From positions 1 to 62,092 of the forward strand of contig JBPOHE010000022.1 of assembly GCA_052035915.1 (NCBI GenBank): a DNA stretch of 62,092 nucleotides, in the 5' to 3' direction. The position numbers were made by a program, and so were the translations under genes. Of the stretch, positions 47,553 through 55,367 are shown in pieces. The stretch's first letter is position 1. The number at the start of each line of letters is the position of its first letter. Source of the DNA: JBPOHE01 sp052035915 (GTDB taxonomy: Bacteria; Pseudomonadota; Gammaproteobacteria; Chromatiales; Chromatiaceae). Under the pieces are notes generated by a model. That model was given only the letters and a program-made list of their open reading frames with translations, was not told where the DNA came from and searched no databases.

Positions 47553-47950
47553 TCGTGCTCGATAGTCATATCTGGTACTGGTGGTTGAATCTTGAACATG
47601 ACCGCTTGCCTTCGGGCATGGTCGCCAGCATCGAAAATGCGCCGCGCGTGGGGGTATCGCCGGTTTCCTGTTTTGAGCTGGCGTTGGCGCACCGTCGCGG
47701 ACGTTTGGAATTGCCGTTGCCGTTGCGTGACTGGTTTGCTCGCGCACTGGAAGGCTCCGATGTCGAGTTACTGCCCTTGACCAGCGAAATTTCGGCGCGA
47801 GCGGTTGAGTTGCCGGAAATCCACCGCGACCCGTTTGACCGGATCATTATCGCCACCGCCCTGACGCTGGATGCCACGCTCGCCAGCATCGACGGCCACT
47901 TCCCGGCCTATCCAGAACTGGCCGGGCGATTGCTCGGCGGCGCGGTCTAG
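47549..47950 (+). CDS. PIN-domain toxin (second pair)
   Basis: A 133-residue PIN protein. The GTG at 47549 gives the family-like start MIVLDSHIWYWWL and overlaps the antitoxin stop by 4 bp; a TTG 15 bp earlier is less likely. Acidic residues D5, E46 (CFELALAHRRGR), D94 (HRDPFDRIIIATAL) and D112 (ASIDGHF) fit the PIN active site. This subtype, with DSHIWYWW and RDPFDR, differs from the VapC at 45348, so the two pairs are independent acquisitions. Confidence 0.85.
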   Translation: MIVLDSHIWYWWLNLEHDRLPSGMVASIENAPRVGVSPVSCFELALAHRRGRLELPLPLRDWFARALEGSDVELLPLTSEISARAVELPEIHRDPFDRIIIATALTLDATLASIDGHFPAYPELAGRLLGGAV

Positions 47951-47955
47951 CGGCC

Positions 47956-48054
47956 ATGGACGCCGAACTCGCCGCCCTCAAGCAGGGCATGATGCAGGAG
48001 TTACTAACCGGACGAATCCGGTTAGTAAGTGGAAAGTTGAGAGGGGAGAGTTGA
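47956..48054 (+). pseudogene. Partial duplicate of the hsdS 3' end
   Basis: Reads MDAELAALKQGMMQELLTGRIRLV and then island residues SGKLRGES and a stop, exactly the ending of the present hsdS. Compared with hsdS it lacks ten codons (LEARRDKTRA); the deletion falls between two GCCCTC direct repeats, suggesting slippage or recombination. The bases coding MDAELAAL are identical to hsdS, whereas those coding ELLTGRIRLV differ at many synonymous positions. Confidence 0.7.
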
Positions 48055-48100
48055 AAGTGGAAGACCGCTCTCCACTCTCAACTATCAACTCTCCACTATC
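48028..48100. repeat. Heptamer-repeat island 3
   Basis: AGTGGAAAGTTGAGAGGGG then GAGAGTT, GAAAGTG, the centre GAAGACCG and a right arm of CTCTCCA, CTCTCAA, CTATCAA units. About 50 bp are nearly identical to the second half of island 2. The start of the four-helix-bundle gene lies within it. Confidence 0.75.
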
Positions 48101-48452
48101 GAAAGGTCCCCTTTGGACCAAGTCCTTCGCGTTCGCCTTGCGCATCGTCAACCTCGCCAAGCACCTGCAAAACGAGAAGCGCGAATTTGTACTCTCCAAG
48201 CAGGTGCTGCGCAGCGGCACGGCGATCGGTGCCTTGGTGCGTGAAGCCGAACATGCGCAAAGCAAGGCTGATTTCATCAGCAAAATGAGCATTGCCTTGA
48301 AGGAAGCCAACGAAACCGATTACTGGCTCGACCTGCTGCACCAATCCGGTTACCTGAACGACGACGGCTACCAGTCGATTCACCCCGACGTCGAGGAACT
48401 GCTCAAGCTGCTGGTCTCAATCGTCAAGACATCGAAAGCAAACGAAAAATGA
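48057..48452 (+). CDS. Four-helix-bundle protein (S23/IVP family)
   Basis: About 131 residues. From WTKSFAFALRIVNLAKHLQ to the end it matches the four-helix-bundle family (TIGR02436), small pentameric helical proteins first seen as rRNA intervening-sequence products and of unknown cellular role; ANETDYWLDLLHQSGYL is characteristic. The frame has no ATG. The best start is GTG 48057 with AGGGGAG upstream, so both ribosome site and start codon would be supplied by heptamer island 3, and the first 20 residues (VEDRSPLSTINSPLSK) are translated repeat. Another heptamer run follows the stop, so the gene is bracketed by islands. Confidence 0.75.
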   Translation: MEDRSPLSTINSPLSKGPLWTKSFAFALRIVNLAKHLQNEKREFVLSKQVLRSGTAIGALVREAEHAQSKADFISKMSIALKEANETDYWLDLLHQSGYLNDDGYQSIHPDVEELLKLLVSIVKTSKANEK

Positions 48453-48463
48453 CCGCTGCCACC

Positions 48464-48506
48464 AACTCTCAACTCTCAACTCTCCACTCTCAACTCTCCA
48501 CTTTCA
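48464..48506. repeat. Heptamer-repeat island 4 (right arm only)
   Basis: Six units, AACTCTC three times, CACTCTC, AACTCTC and CACTTTC, ending CAG. It directly abuts another ELLTGRIRLV coding segment, as island 2 does. Confidence 0.75.
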
Positions 48507-48539
48507 GAGTTGCTGACCGGGAGGATTCGGCTGGTATGA
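48507..48539 (+). pseudogene. Fourth ELLTGRIRLV hsdS-tail remnant
   Basis: Ten codons for ELLTGRIRLV and a TGA stop, with no start codon. The codons again differ synonymously from the other three copies. It marks the boundary between the four-helix-bundle cassette and the zeta-toxin cassette. Confidence 0.6.
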
Positions 48540-48559
48540 ACAACACCAAGGAGCACCCC

Positions 48560-48787
48560 ATGAGCACACCCGAACAAACCTTGCGATTTCTCGAAGAGCA
48601 CATCCCGGAACTGGCCGAATCCGCCGTCACTCAAGCCTACTGGCAGACGCTGGCCTCGGGCAACAGTGTGCTGGAAAGCGACAACGGCGTGATTTACGAG
48701 GTCTTCCCCGATGGCACCCGTCAGGTGATCAAGTCCACCGTGCCGCCCAGCGTTGTGGCCCCAGGCGCAAAACGGGTGTTACGGTGA
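48560..48787 (+). CDS. Putative antitoxin partner of a zeta-type toxin
   Basis: A 75-residue protein starting MSTPEQTLRFLEEHIPELA, mostly helical at first, followed by a short beta-like segment (NGVIYEVFPDGTRQVIKSTVP). AAGGAG precedes the ATG at good spacing. The stop overlaps the zeta-like toxin start as GTGA. I assign an antitoxin role from size and coupling; it does not look like classical epsilon. Confidence 0.6.
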   Translation: MSTPEQTLRFLEEHIPELAESAVTQAYWQTLASGNSVLESDNGVIYEVFPDGTRQVIKSTVPPSVVAPGAKRVLR

Positions 48788-49536
48788 GCGAAGTCCCCCG
48801 TCTGCGCATGTTTGCCGGCCCCAACGGGTCGGGTAAAACGACCATCAAATCGGTCATTCGGTCGGAGTTGTTGGGGGTTTATGTCAATCCCGACGAGATT
48901 GAGAAGGAAATCGCCCAGCGGGGTTTTCTTGACCTGAAAAACTACCGGGTAGAGACCACGGCAGCGGAGGTGTTGTTTTTTTTCAATGCATCGGTGTTGC
49001 TGAACAAAGCGGGCTTGCTCGACGAGGCAGCGGGTTTGCGCTTTAACGATGACAAGCTGAGTTTTTTTGCGGTATGGGTCAATTCTTACTTTGCCTCGGT
49101 GGCGGCCGACTTCATCCGCCACAAGCTGCTGGAGCGGGGCATTTCATTCACCTTTGAGACGGTCATGTCTTCAGCGGACAAGATCCGATTTCTGCAAAAG
49201 GCTCAGCAAGGGGGCTACCGGACTTATCTCTATTTCGTGGCGACGGACGACCCGATCATCAATATTTCGCGGGTGCGGAATCGGGTTCGACTGGGCGGCC
49301 ATCCAGTGCCAGACGACAAGGTCATTGCCCGCTATGCCCGCTCTCTGGGTTTGTTGATTGAGGCGATTCGCTATTCGAATCGGGCCTATGTTTTCGACAA
49401 TTCCGGGCACTCCATCCTGTGGTTGGCAGAGGTCACTGACGGCCAGTGGCTAACCATGAAAAGCGACCGGATGCCGGCTTGGTTCAAGACGTCCGTGTGG
49501 GACAAGATGAGTGCGATGGAGAGTGAAAACAGATGA
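48784..49536 (+). CDS. Zeta-toxin-like kinase
   Basis: A 250-residue P-loop kinase. Walker A is GPNGSGKTT (residues 12-20), followed by YVNPDEIEKEI and the catalytic-loop segment SFTFETVMSS, then VRNRVRLGGHPVPDDKV, which is typical of zeta/PezT-like proteins that phosphorylate UDP-N-acetylglucosamine or related sugars. Chromosomal members of this group have not all been shown to be toxins. It starts with GTG in the stop of the small upstream gene and its own stop overlaps the hsdR ATG by 4 bp, so it sits in the restriction operon as a coupled cassette. Confidence 0.8.
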   Translation: MSEVPRLRMFAGPNGSGKTTIKSVIRSELLGVYVNPDEIEKEIAQRGFLDLKNYRVETTAAEVLFFFNASVLLNKAGLLDEAAGLRFNDDKLSFFAVWVNSYFASVAADFIRHKLLERGISFTFETVMSSADKIRFLQKAQQGGYRTYLYFVATDDPIINISRVRNRVRLGGHPVPDDKVIARYARSLGLLIEAIRYSNRAYVFDNSGHSILWLAEVTDGQWLTMKSDRMPAWFKTSVWDKMSAMESENR

Positions 49537-52500
49537 CCAGCGTCGGCCAGATTGAAAAGAAAACCCAGAACCGCGTCGTCGCGCTGTTCCGTGATCGGCT
49601 CGGCTATGACTACCTGGGCGACCGCACCGACCTCGACAACAAGAACATCGAGGAAACCCTGCTGCGTGGCTGGCTGACCAAACGCGGCGTGGGTGAGACG
49701 CTGATCAATCGCGCCCTGCACGAACTGAACAAGGCCGCTTCCGACACCAGCAAGAGCCTCTACGACCGCAACAAGGAGGTCTATGACCTGTTGCGCTACG
49801 GGGTGAAGGTGCAGCCGGGCGCGGGCGAGAACCATGTCACGGTCTGGCTGATCGACTGGCAGCACCCGGAGCACAACCACTTTGCCGTGGCCGAGGAGGT
49901 GACGGTGAAGGGCGCCGACCTCGCCAACGCGGCCAAGGCCGCCACCAAGCGGCCGGACGTGGTGATCTACGTGAACGGCATCGCGTTGGGGGTGCTGGAG
50001 CTGAAACGCTCCACGGTGTCGGTGAGCGAGGGCATTCGCCAGAACCTGGATAACCAGAAGAAGGAGTTCATCCAGCCCTTTTTCTCGACGATGCAGTGGG
50101 TGATGGCGGGCAGTGACAGCGAGGGGCTGCGCTACGCGACCATCGATACACAGGAGAAGTACTGGCTCAAGTGGGTGGAGGACGTCGGCCCCTATGCCGA
50201 TGAGGCGAACTTGCTTGACCGCCATCTCTTGCAGGTTTGTCGCAAGGCGCGGTTTCTCGAGTTGATCCACGATTTCGTGGTGTTCGATGCCGGCACCAAG
50301 AAGCTCTGCCGGCAGAACCAGTATTTCGGCGTGATGTCCGCGCGGGACTTCATCCGCCGCCGCGAGGGCGGCATCATCTGGCACACCCAGGGCAGCGGCA
50401 AATCGCTGACCATGGTGTGGCTGGCCAAGTGGATTCGCGAAAATCGAGAGGGTTCGCGGGTGCTGATCATCACCGACCGCACCGAGCTGGACGAGCAAAT
50501 CGAGAAGGTTTTCAAAGGGGTGCATGAGCAAATTTACCGCACCAAGAGCGGCGCCGAGCTGATCGAGAAGCTGAACGGCACCGAGGAATCGCTGCTCTGT
50601 TCGCTGGTGCACAAGTTCGGCCGACAGGGCGATGAAGACAGCGACGAAGGCGCCAGGGAGTTCATCGCCGCCCTCCAGAAGCTGCCGGCGGACTTCAAGG
50701 CCAAGGGCGATATTCATGTCTTCGTCGATGAATGCCACCGCACCCAGAGCGGCGACCTGCACAAGGCGATGAAGGCGCTGCTGCCGAACGCGATTTTCAT
50801 CGGCTTCACCGGCACGCCGCTCTTGAAGGCGGACAAGCAGAAGAGCATCGAGGTCTTTGGCCGTTACATCCACACCTACAAGTTCGACCAGGCGGTGCGC
50901 GAGGGCGTGGTGCTGGATTTGCGCTACGAGGCGCGGGATATCGACCAGAAACTGACCAACAAGGCCAGGATCGACCAGTGGTTCGAGGCCAAAACGCGGG
51001 GGCTGAATGACATCGCCAAGGCGCAGCTCAAGCAGAAGTGGGGGACGATGCAGAGCGTGCTTTCCAGCCAGGACCGGCTGGAAAAGATCGTCGCCGACAT
51101 CCTGCTCGACATGAGTACCAAGCCGCGCCTGATGGACGGCCACGGCAACGCCATGCTGGTAGCCGGCAGCATCTACGAGGCGTGCAAGTTCTACGAGTTG
51201 TTCGCCAGGACCGAACTCAAGGGCAAGTGCGCCATTGTCAGCAGCTACGCCCCGAACCTGGCCGATACCAAGGGCGAGACGACCGGGACTGGAGAAACGG
51301 ACAACCTGATCAAGTACGGGATTTACGCCCAAATGCTGGCCGACTGGTTCAACGAACCGACCGAGAAGGCCCTCGGCAAGGTCGAGAAGTTCGAGCAGGC
51401 GGTGAAGAAGAAATTCATCGACGAGCCGGGGCAGATGAAACTCCTGATCGTGGTGGACAAGCTGCTGACCGGCTTCGACGCGCCCTCGGCCACCTACCTC
51501 TACATCGACAAGCCGATGCGCGACCACGGCCTGTTTCAGGCAATCTGCCGCGTCAACCGGCTGGACGGCGACGACAAGGAATACGGCTACATCATCGACT
51601 ACAAGGACTTGTTCAAGAGTCTGGAGGGTGCGGTCGAGGACTACACCAGCGGGGCGCTGGATGGTTACGACAAGGAAGACGTGGCGGGCCTGCTGGAAGA
51701 CCGGCTGAAGAAGGCGAAGGAGGATCTGGACGAGGCCCTTGAGGCGGTGAAGGCGCTGTGCGAGCCGGTGGCGGCGCCGAGGGATACGGTGGCCTATCTG
51801 CATTACTTCTGTGGAGGGGCGACCGTGGCAGGAGCGACCGGCCGGTCGCCCCTACAGGACAATGAGCCGAAGCGGCTGAAGCTCTACAAGTTCGTAGCCT
51901 CGCTGATCCGCGCCTTTGCCAGTATCGCCAGCGAACTGGCCGAGGCGGGCTACAAGCCCGAAGAGATTGCGACCATCAAGGCCGAGGTAGATCACTACAC
52001 CAAGGTACGCGACGAGGTGAAGCTCGCTAGCGGCGACTACATCGACCTCAAGGCCTACGAGCCGGCCATGCGCCACCTGATCGACACCTACATCCGCGCC
52101 GAGGAGAGCGAGAAGATCTCGGCCTTCGACGACCTGAGCCTGATTCAGCTAATTGTCGAACGCGGGCCGGAGGCGGCGGCGGAGAAGGTCAAGGGCATGA
52201 TGAAGACCGACGAGGCGGTGGCCGAAACCATCGAGAACAACGTCCGCAAGCTGATCATCAACGAGTCGCCTGTCGATCCGGCCTACTACGACAAGATGTC
52301 GAAACTGCTGGATGCGCTAATCGAGCAGCGGCGCAAGGGTGTTGTGAGCTACAAGGAATATCTGGACAAGATCGCCCAGATCACCAAGGACGCGAAGATG
52401 CCGGGCGGCGGGCCTGGCGGCTATCCGTCCGGTGTGAAGACGGCGGCACAGCGAGCGCTCTACAACAACCTTGGCAAGAACGATGGGCTGGCTCTCGCCG

Positions 52501-52721
52501 TGGATGCGGCGATCATGGGCAGCCGGCAAGATGGCTGGAAAACCAACACCATGAAAACCAAAAAGGTGCGGAACGCCATCGGCGCCGCACTCAAATCTTA
52601 CGCAACCACTCCGCCGACTGAAGGCGACCAAATCAGGGAGAGTCGGCCACCCGCCGACTACCAGAGGGAAGCACTGACCGACCGGATTCTGGAACTGACG
52701 AAGCACCAGAATGACTACTGA
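49533..52721 (+). CDS. hsdR: Type I restriction endonuclease subunit HsdR
   Basis: A 1062-residue motor and nuclease subunit. The N-terminal PD-(D/E)XK nuclease has RPDVVIYVNGIALGVLELKR (Asp near 145, Glu-x-Lys near 161-163). The SF2 translocase has Walker A TQGSGKS (near 290), DECH (near 405), FTGTPLL and a later QAICRVNR motif; the C-terminal helical domain binds the methylase. All catalytic motifs look intact, in contrast to HsdM. A palindromic repeat is read in frame as GGATVAGATGRSPLQDNE near residues 762-775, replacing a variable loop. It overlaps the upstream zeta-toxin gene and the downstream peptidase gene. Confidence 0.95.
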   Translation: MTSVGQIEKKTQNRVVALFRDRLGYDYLGDRTDLDNKNIEETLLRGWLTKRGVGETLINRALHELNKAASDTSKSLYDRNKEVYDLLRYGVKVQPGAGENHVTVWLIDWQHPEHNHFAVAEEVTVKGADLANAAKAATKRPDVVIYVNGIALGVLELKRSTVSVSEGIRQNLDNQKKEFIQPFFSTMQWVMAGSDSEGLRYATIDTQEKYWLKWVEDVGPYADEANLLDRHLLQVCRKARFLELIHDFVVFDAGTKKLCRQNQYFGVMSARDFIRRREGGIIWHTQGSGKSLTMVWLAKWIRENREGSRVLIITDRTELDEQIEKVFKGVHEQIYRTKSGAELIEKLNGTEESLLCSLVHKFGRQGDEDSDEGAREFIAALQKLPADFKAKGDIHVFVDECHRTQSGDLHKAMKALLPNAIFIGFTGTPLLKADKQKSIEVFGRYIHTYKFDQAVREGVVLDLRYEARDIDQKLTNKARIDQWFEAKTRGLNDIAKAQLKQKWGTMQSVLSSQDRLEKIVADILLDMSTKPRLMDGHGNAMLVAGSIYEACKFYELFARTELKGKCAIVSSYAPNLADTKGETTGTGETDNLIKYGIYAQMLADWFNEPTEKALGKVEKFEQAVKKKFIDEPGQMKLLIVVDKLLTGFDAPSATYLYIDKPMRDHGLFQAICRVNRLDGDDKEYGYIIDYKDLFKSLEGAVEDYTSGALDGYDKEDVAGLLEDRLKKAKEDLDEALEAVKALCEPVAAPRDTVAYLHYFCGGATVAGATGRSPLQDNEPKRLKLYKFVASLIRAFASIASELAEAGYKPEEIATIKAEVDHYTKVRDEVKLASGDYIDLKAYEPAMRHLIDTYIRAEESEKISAFDDLSLIQLIVERGPEAAAEKVKGMMKTDEAVAETIENNVRKLIINESPVDPAYYDKMSKLLDALIEQRRKGVVSYKEYLDKIAQITKDAKMPGGGPGGYPSGVKTAAQRALYNNLGKNDGLALAVDAAIMGSRQDGWKTNTMKTKKVRNAIGAALKSYATTPPTEGDQIRESRPPADYQREALTDRILELTKHQNDY
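51813..51856. repeat. AGGGGCGACCG inverted repeat inside hsdR
   Basis: Perfect 11-bp arms (AGGGGCGACCG at 51815, CGGTCGCCCCT at 51843) enclose a 16-bp palindrome GCGACCGGCCGGTCGC. Repeats like this are common between genes in proteobacteria; here it is in the coding frame. Confidence 0.7.
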
Positions 52722-53433
52722 AACCCGCCACCTCACTGTCAGCGGCATTAAGGTGGAGGTGGTTCGCAAGGACATCAAAAACCTGCACCTGGGCGTCTAT
52801 CCACCCAATGGCCGGGTGCGGGTGGCCGCGCCACTGGTGGTCAATGACGAGGCCGTAAGGCTGGCCGTGATCGACAAACTGGGCTGGATCAGGCGACAGC
52901 AGGCCAGGTTCGCCGAGCAGCCGCGGCAGTCACAACGCGAGATGGTGAATGGCGAAAGCCATTACTTTCTGGGTCGGCGCTATCGGCTGCGCGTACATGA
53001 GCAGAATGCCCCGGCCAGAGTCGCCGTGCGCGGTATCGCCAGCCTTGACCTGTTCGTGCGCCCCGGCACCAGTGCCGAGCAGCGGGAGGACATTCTGTTG
53101 CGCTGGCACCGTGAGCAACTCAAGGCACTGATTCCGCCCCTGCTGGAGAAGTGGCAGCCGGTTCTCGGCGTGCAGGTCGCCGACTGGGGAATCAAGAAGA
53201 TGAAGACGAAATGGGGAAGCTGTAATCCCACTGCACGGCGTGTCTGGTTCAATCTGGAGCTGGCCAAGAAGCCGTCGCAGTGCCTGGAATACGTCGTGGT
53301 GCATGAGCTGGTCCATCTAATCGAGCGGCATCACAACGAACGCTTCGCTGGGCTGCTGGATACGCATGTGCCGCAGTGGCGGCAGTACCGGGAGATGTTG
53401 AGTCAGGCACCACTGGGGCATGAGGAATGGTAG
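52711..53433 (+). CDS. YgjP-type metallopeptidase (M48-like) of the restriction locus
   Basis: A 240-residue protein of the YgjP/DUF45 family. The zinc site HELVHLIERHHNERF is complete, and KMKTKWGSCNPTARRVWFNLEL is the family's other conserved block. This gene is very often the last of type I restriction operons, but its role there is not known. It overlaps hsdR by 11 bp. No export signal is present, so it is cytoplasmic. Confidence 0.88.
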   Translation: MTTETRHLTVSGIKVEVVRKDIKNLHLGVYPPNGRVRVAAPLVVNDEAVRLAVIDKLGWIRRQQARFAEQPRQSQREMVNGESHYFLGRRYRLRVHEQNAPARVAVRGIASLDLFVRPGTSAEQREDILLRWHREQLKALIPPLLEKWQPVLGVQVADWGIKKMKTKWGSCNPTARRVWFNLELAKKPSQCLEYVVVHELVHLIERHHNERFAGLLDTHVPQWRQYREMLSQAPLGHEEW

Positions 53434-53758
53434 TAACGAAGATGCCCGCGACGGTTTTTTGGGGTGGCCGCGCATCGTTCAACAGACCATGAACGCCTGG
53501 CGCAAGGGCGGCGGCGGTTCAGGCCCCCCGACGGTAGCCACTGCAAGCTGGCGAGCGGCTTTACTGCTGGCAAGCGCCGTCGCGAAGCGGTGCGGGGGTG
53601 GTTTGAGACCTGGCCGATATAGAGGACAATGCGGCTTTCGTGCATTCGGTTCCAGATCATCGGCGCGGGGGTATCAAGGCAAATAGCGGGTATCTGAGCG
53701 GGTATCAAAGCGGATTATCTGGAACGAAATCCATACAGAACAATAGGATAGCCGCGAT
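53434..53758. other. Gap between the restriction locus and trpG
   Basis: No gene that I can support. It contains GCGGGTATC repeated at short intervals (53670-53710) between TTCCAGAT and ATCTGGAA, an imperfect inverted repeat about 70 bp across. I see no leader peptide with tandem Trp codons, so there is no sign of a trp attenuator. Confidence 0.45.
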
Positions 53759-54340
53759 ATGCTACTCATGATCGACAACTATGACTCCTTTACCTACAAC
53801 CTGGTGCAGTACTTCGGCGAACTGGGCGCCAAGGTGCGGGTGATACGCAATGATCAGATGGGGCTGGAGGATATCGAGCGGATGGGACCGGAGCAGATCG
53901 TCATCTCACCCGGGCCCTGCACACCCGCCGATGCCGGCATCTCGGTGGCGGCGATCCAGCATTTCGCCGGGCGTCTTCCCATTCTGGGCGTCTGTCTGGG
54001 GCACCAGGCCATCGGTCAGGCCTTCGGCGGTCGCATCGTCCATGCCCGTCAGGTGATGCACGGCAAGACCTCATGGATCTATCACCACAACCAGGGGGTG
54101 TTTTCCGCCCTGGATGAGCCTTTCGAGGCGACTCGCTACCACTCCCTGGTCATCGACCGGGAGACCCTGCCGGCCTGTCTGGAGATGACCGCCTGGACTC
54201 AGCTTGCCGATGGCGGCGTCGACGAGATCATGGGCGTCCGTCACCGGGAGCTGAATGTCCAGGGGGTGCAGTTCCACCCCGAGTCCATCCTCACCCAGCA
54301 GGGCCACGACCTGCTCAACAATTTCCTCAAAGGGGTTTGA
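53759..54340 (+). CDS. trpG: Anthranilate synthase glutamine amidotransferase subunit
   Basis: A 193-residue class I glutamine amidotransferase that supplies ammonia to anthranilate synthase (and possibly aminodeoxychorismate synthase). N-terminal MIDNYDSFTYNLVQY, oxyanion and catalytic Cys in LGVCLGHQAIGQAFGG, and His/Glu in VQFHPESILT are all present. It heads the trpG-trpD-trpC run; trpE is not in the window. An internal ATG nine bases downstream is an equally possible start. Confidence 0.95.
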   Translation: MLLMIDNYDSFTYNLVQYFGELGAKVRVIRNDQMGLEDIERMGPEQIVISPGPCTPADAGISVAAIQHFAGRLPILGVCLGHQAIGQAFGGRIVHARQVMHGKTSWIYHHNQGVFSALDEPFEATRYHSLVIDRETLPACLEMTAWTQLADGGVDEIMGVRHRELNVQGVQFHPESILTQQGHDLLNNFLKGV

Positions 54341-54341
54341 A

Positions 54342-55367
54342 ATGATCACGCCACAGGCCGCCCTGCAACGGGCTATCGAGCATCGGGAGATTTTCCATGA
54401 CGAGATGCTGCACCTGATGCGGCTGATCATGCAGGGCGAGGTGTCGCCGGTGATGACCGCCGCCATCCTCGCCGGACTCCGCACCAAGAAGGAGACGATC
54501 GGGGAGATTGCCGCCGCGGCGAAGGTGATGCGCGAGCTGTGCACCCGGGTGGAGGTCCCCCACAACCCCCATTTCGTCGACATCGTGGGTACCGGCGGCG
54601 ATGCCAGCCATAGCTTCAACATCTCCACTGCCGCCGCCTTCGTCGCCGCCGCCGCCGGGGCGACGGTCGCCAAGCACGGCAATCGCGGCGTGTCCTCCAA
54701 ATCCGGCTCCGCGGACGTGCTCGAAGCCCTGGGTGTCAGGATCGACCTGCAATCGCCCCAGGTGGCCGAATGTATCCAAGCCGTCGGCATGGGCTTCATG
54801 TTCGCGCCCAATCATCATCCGGCGATGAAGAACGTGGCCCCGGTGCGGCGGGAGATGGGCGTGCGCACCATCTTCAACATCCTGGGGCCGCTGACCAATC
54901 CAGCGGGCGCCCCCAACACCCTGATGGGCGTCTTCCACCCCGATCTCGTCGGTATCCAGGTGCGCGTCATGCAGCAACTCGGCGCCGAGCATGTGCTGGT
55001 GGTCTGGGGCAAGGACGGCCTGGACGAGATTTCCCTGGGAGCGGCTACCCAGGTGGGCGAATTGAGGAACGGCGAGATTCGGGAGTACGAGATCCACCCC
55101 GAAGACTTCGGCTTGCCGATGGCCTCCCACCGCCGCCTCAAGGTCGCCGATGCCGCCGAGTCCAAGGCCATGCTGATCGGTGCCCTGGAGAACCAGGCCG
55201 GACTGGCGCGGGAGATCGTTGTTCTCAACGCCGGGGCGGCGCTCTATACCGCCAATCTCGCCGAGGATATCGGCGCCGGCATCACCAAGGCGCGCGAGGT
55301 GATCGCCAGCGGCGCCGCCCGCGCCAAGCTCGATGAATTCGTCCAATTCACGAGAAGTTTTTCATGA
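54342..55367 (+). CDS. trpD: Anthranilate phosphoribosyltransferase
   Basis: A 341-residue enzyme that joins anthranilate to PRPP. The PRPP-binding loop IVGTGGDASHSFNIST, the KHGNRGVSSKSGSADVLE block and NILGPLTNPAGAP are typical. The ATG at 54342 lies one base after the trpG stop with AGGGG upstream; the end overlaps trpC by ATGA. The tight packing indicates a single transcript. Confidence 0.96.
   Translation: MITPQAALQRAIEHREIFHDEMLHLMRLIMQGEVSPVMTAAILAGLRTKKETIGEIAAAAKVMRELCTRVEVPHNPHFVDIVGTGGDASHSFNISTAAAFVAAAAGATVAKHGNRGVSSKSGSADVLEALGVRIDLQSPQVAECIQAVGMGFMFAPNHHPAMKNVAPVRREMGVRTIFNILGPLTNPAGAPNTLMGVFHPDLVGIQVRVMQQLGAEHVLVVWGKDGLDEISLGAATQVGELRNGEIREYEIHPEDFGLPMASHRRLKVADAAESKAMLIGALENQAGLAREIVVLNAGAALYTANLAEDIGAGITKAREVIASGAARAKLDEFVQFTRSFS

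Noticed and set aside
47110..48506. The heptamer islands considered as a CRISPR array
   Set aside because: Units are only 7 bp, degenerate and contiguous with no unique spacers of constant length, and no cas genes are present.
53420..53686. An 88-codon frame between the YgjP gene and trpG
   Set aside because: Starts inside the YgjP gene, has no ribosome site, and its arginine/alanine-rich translation fits repeat DNA.
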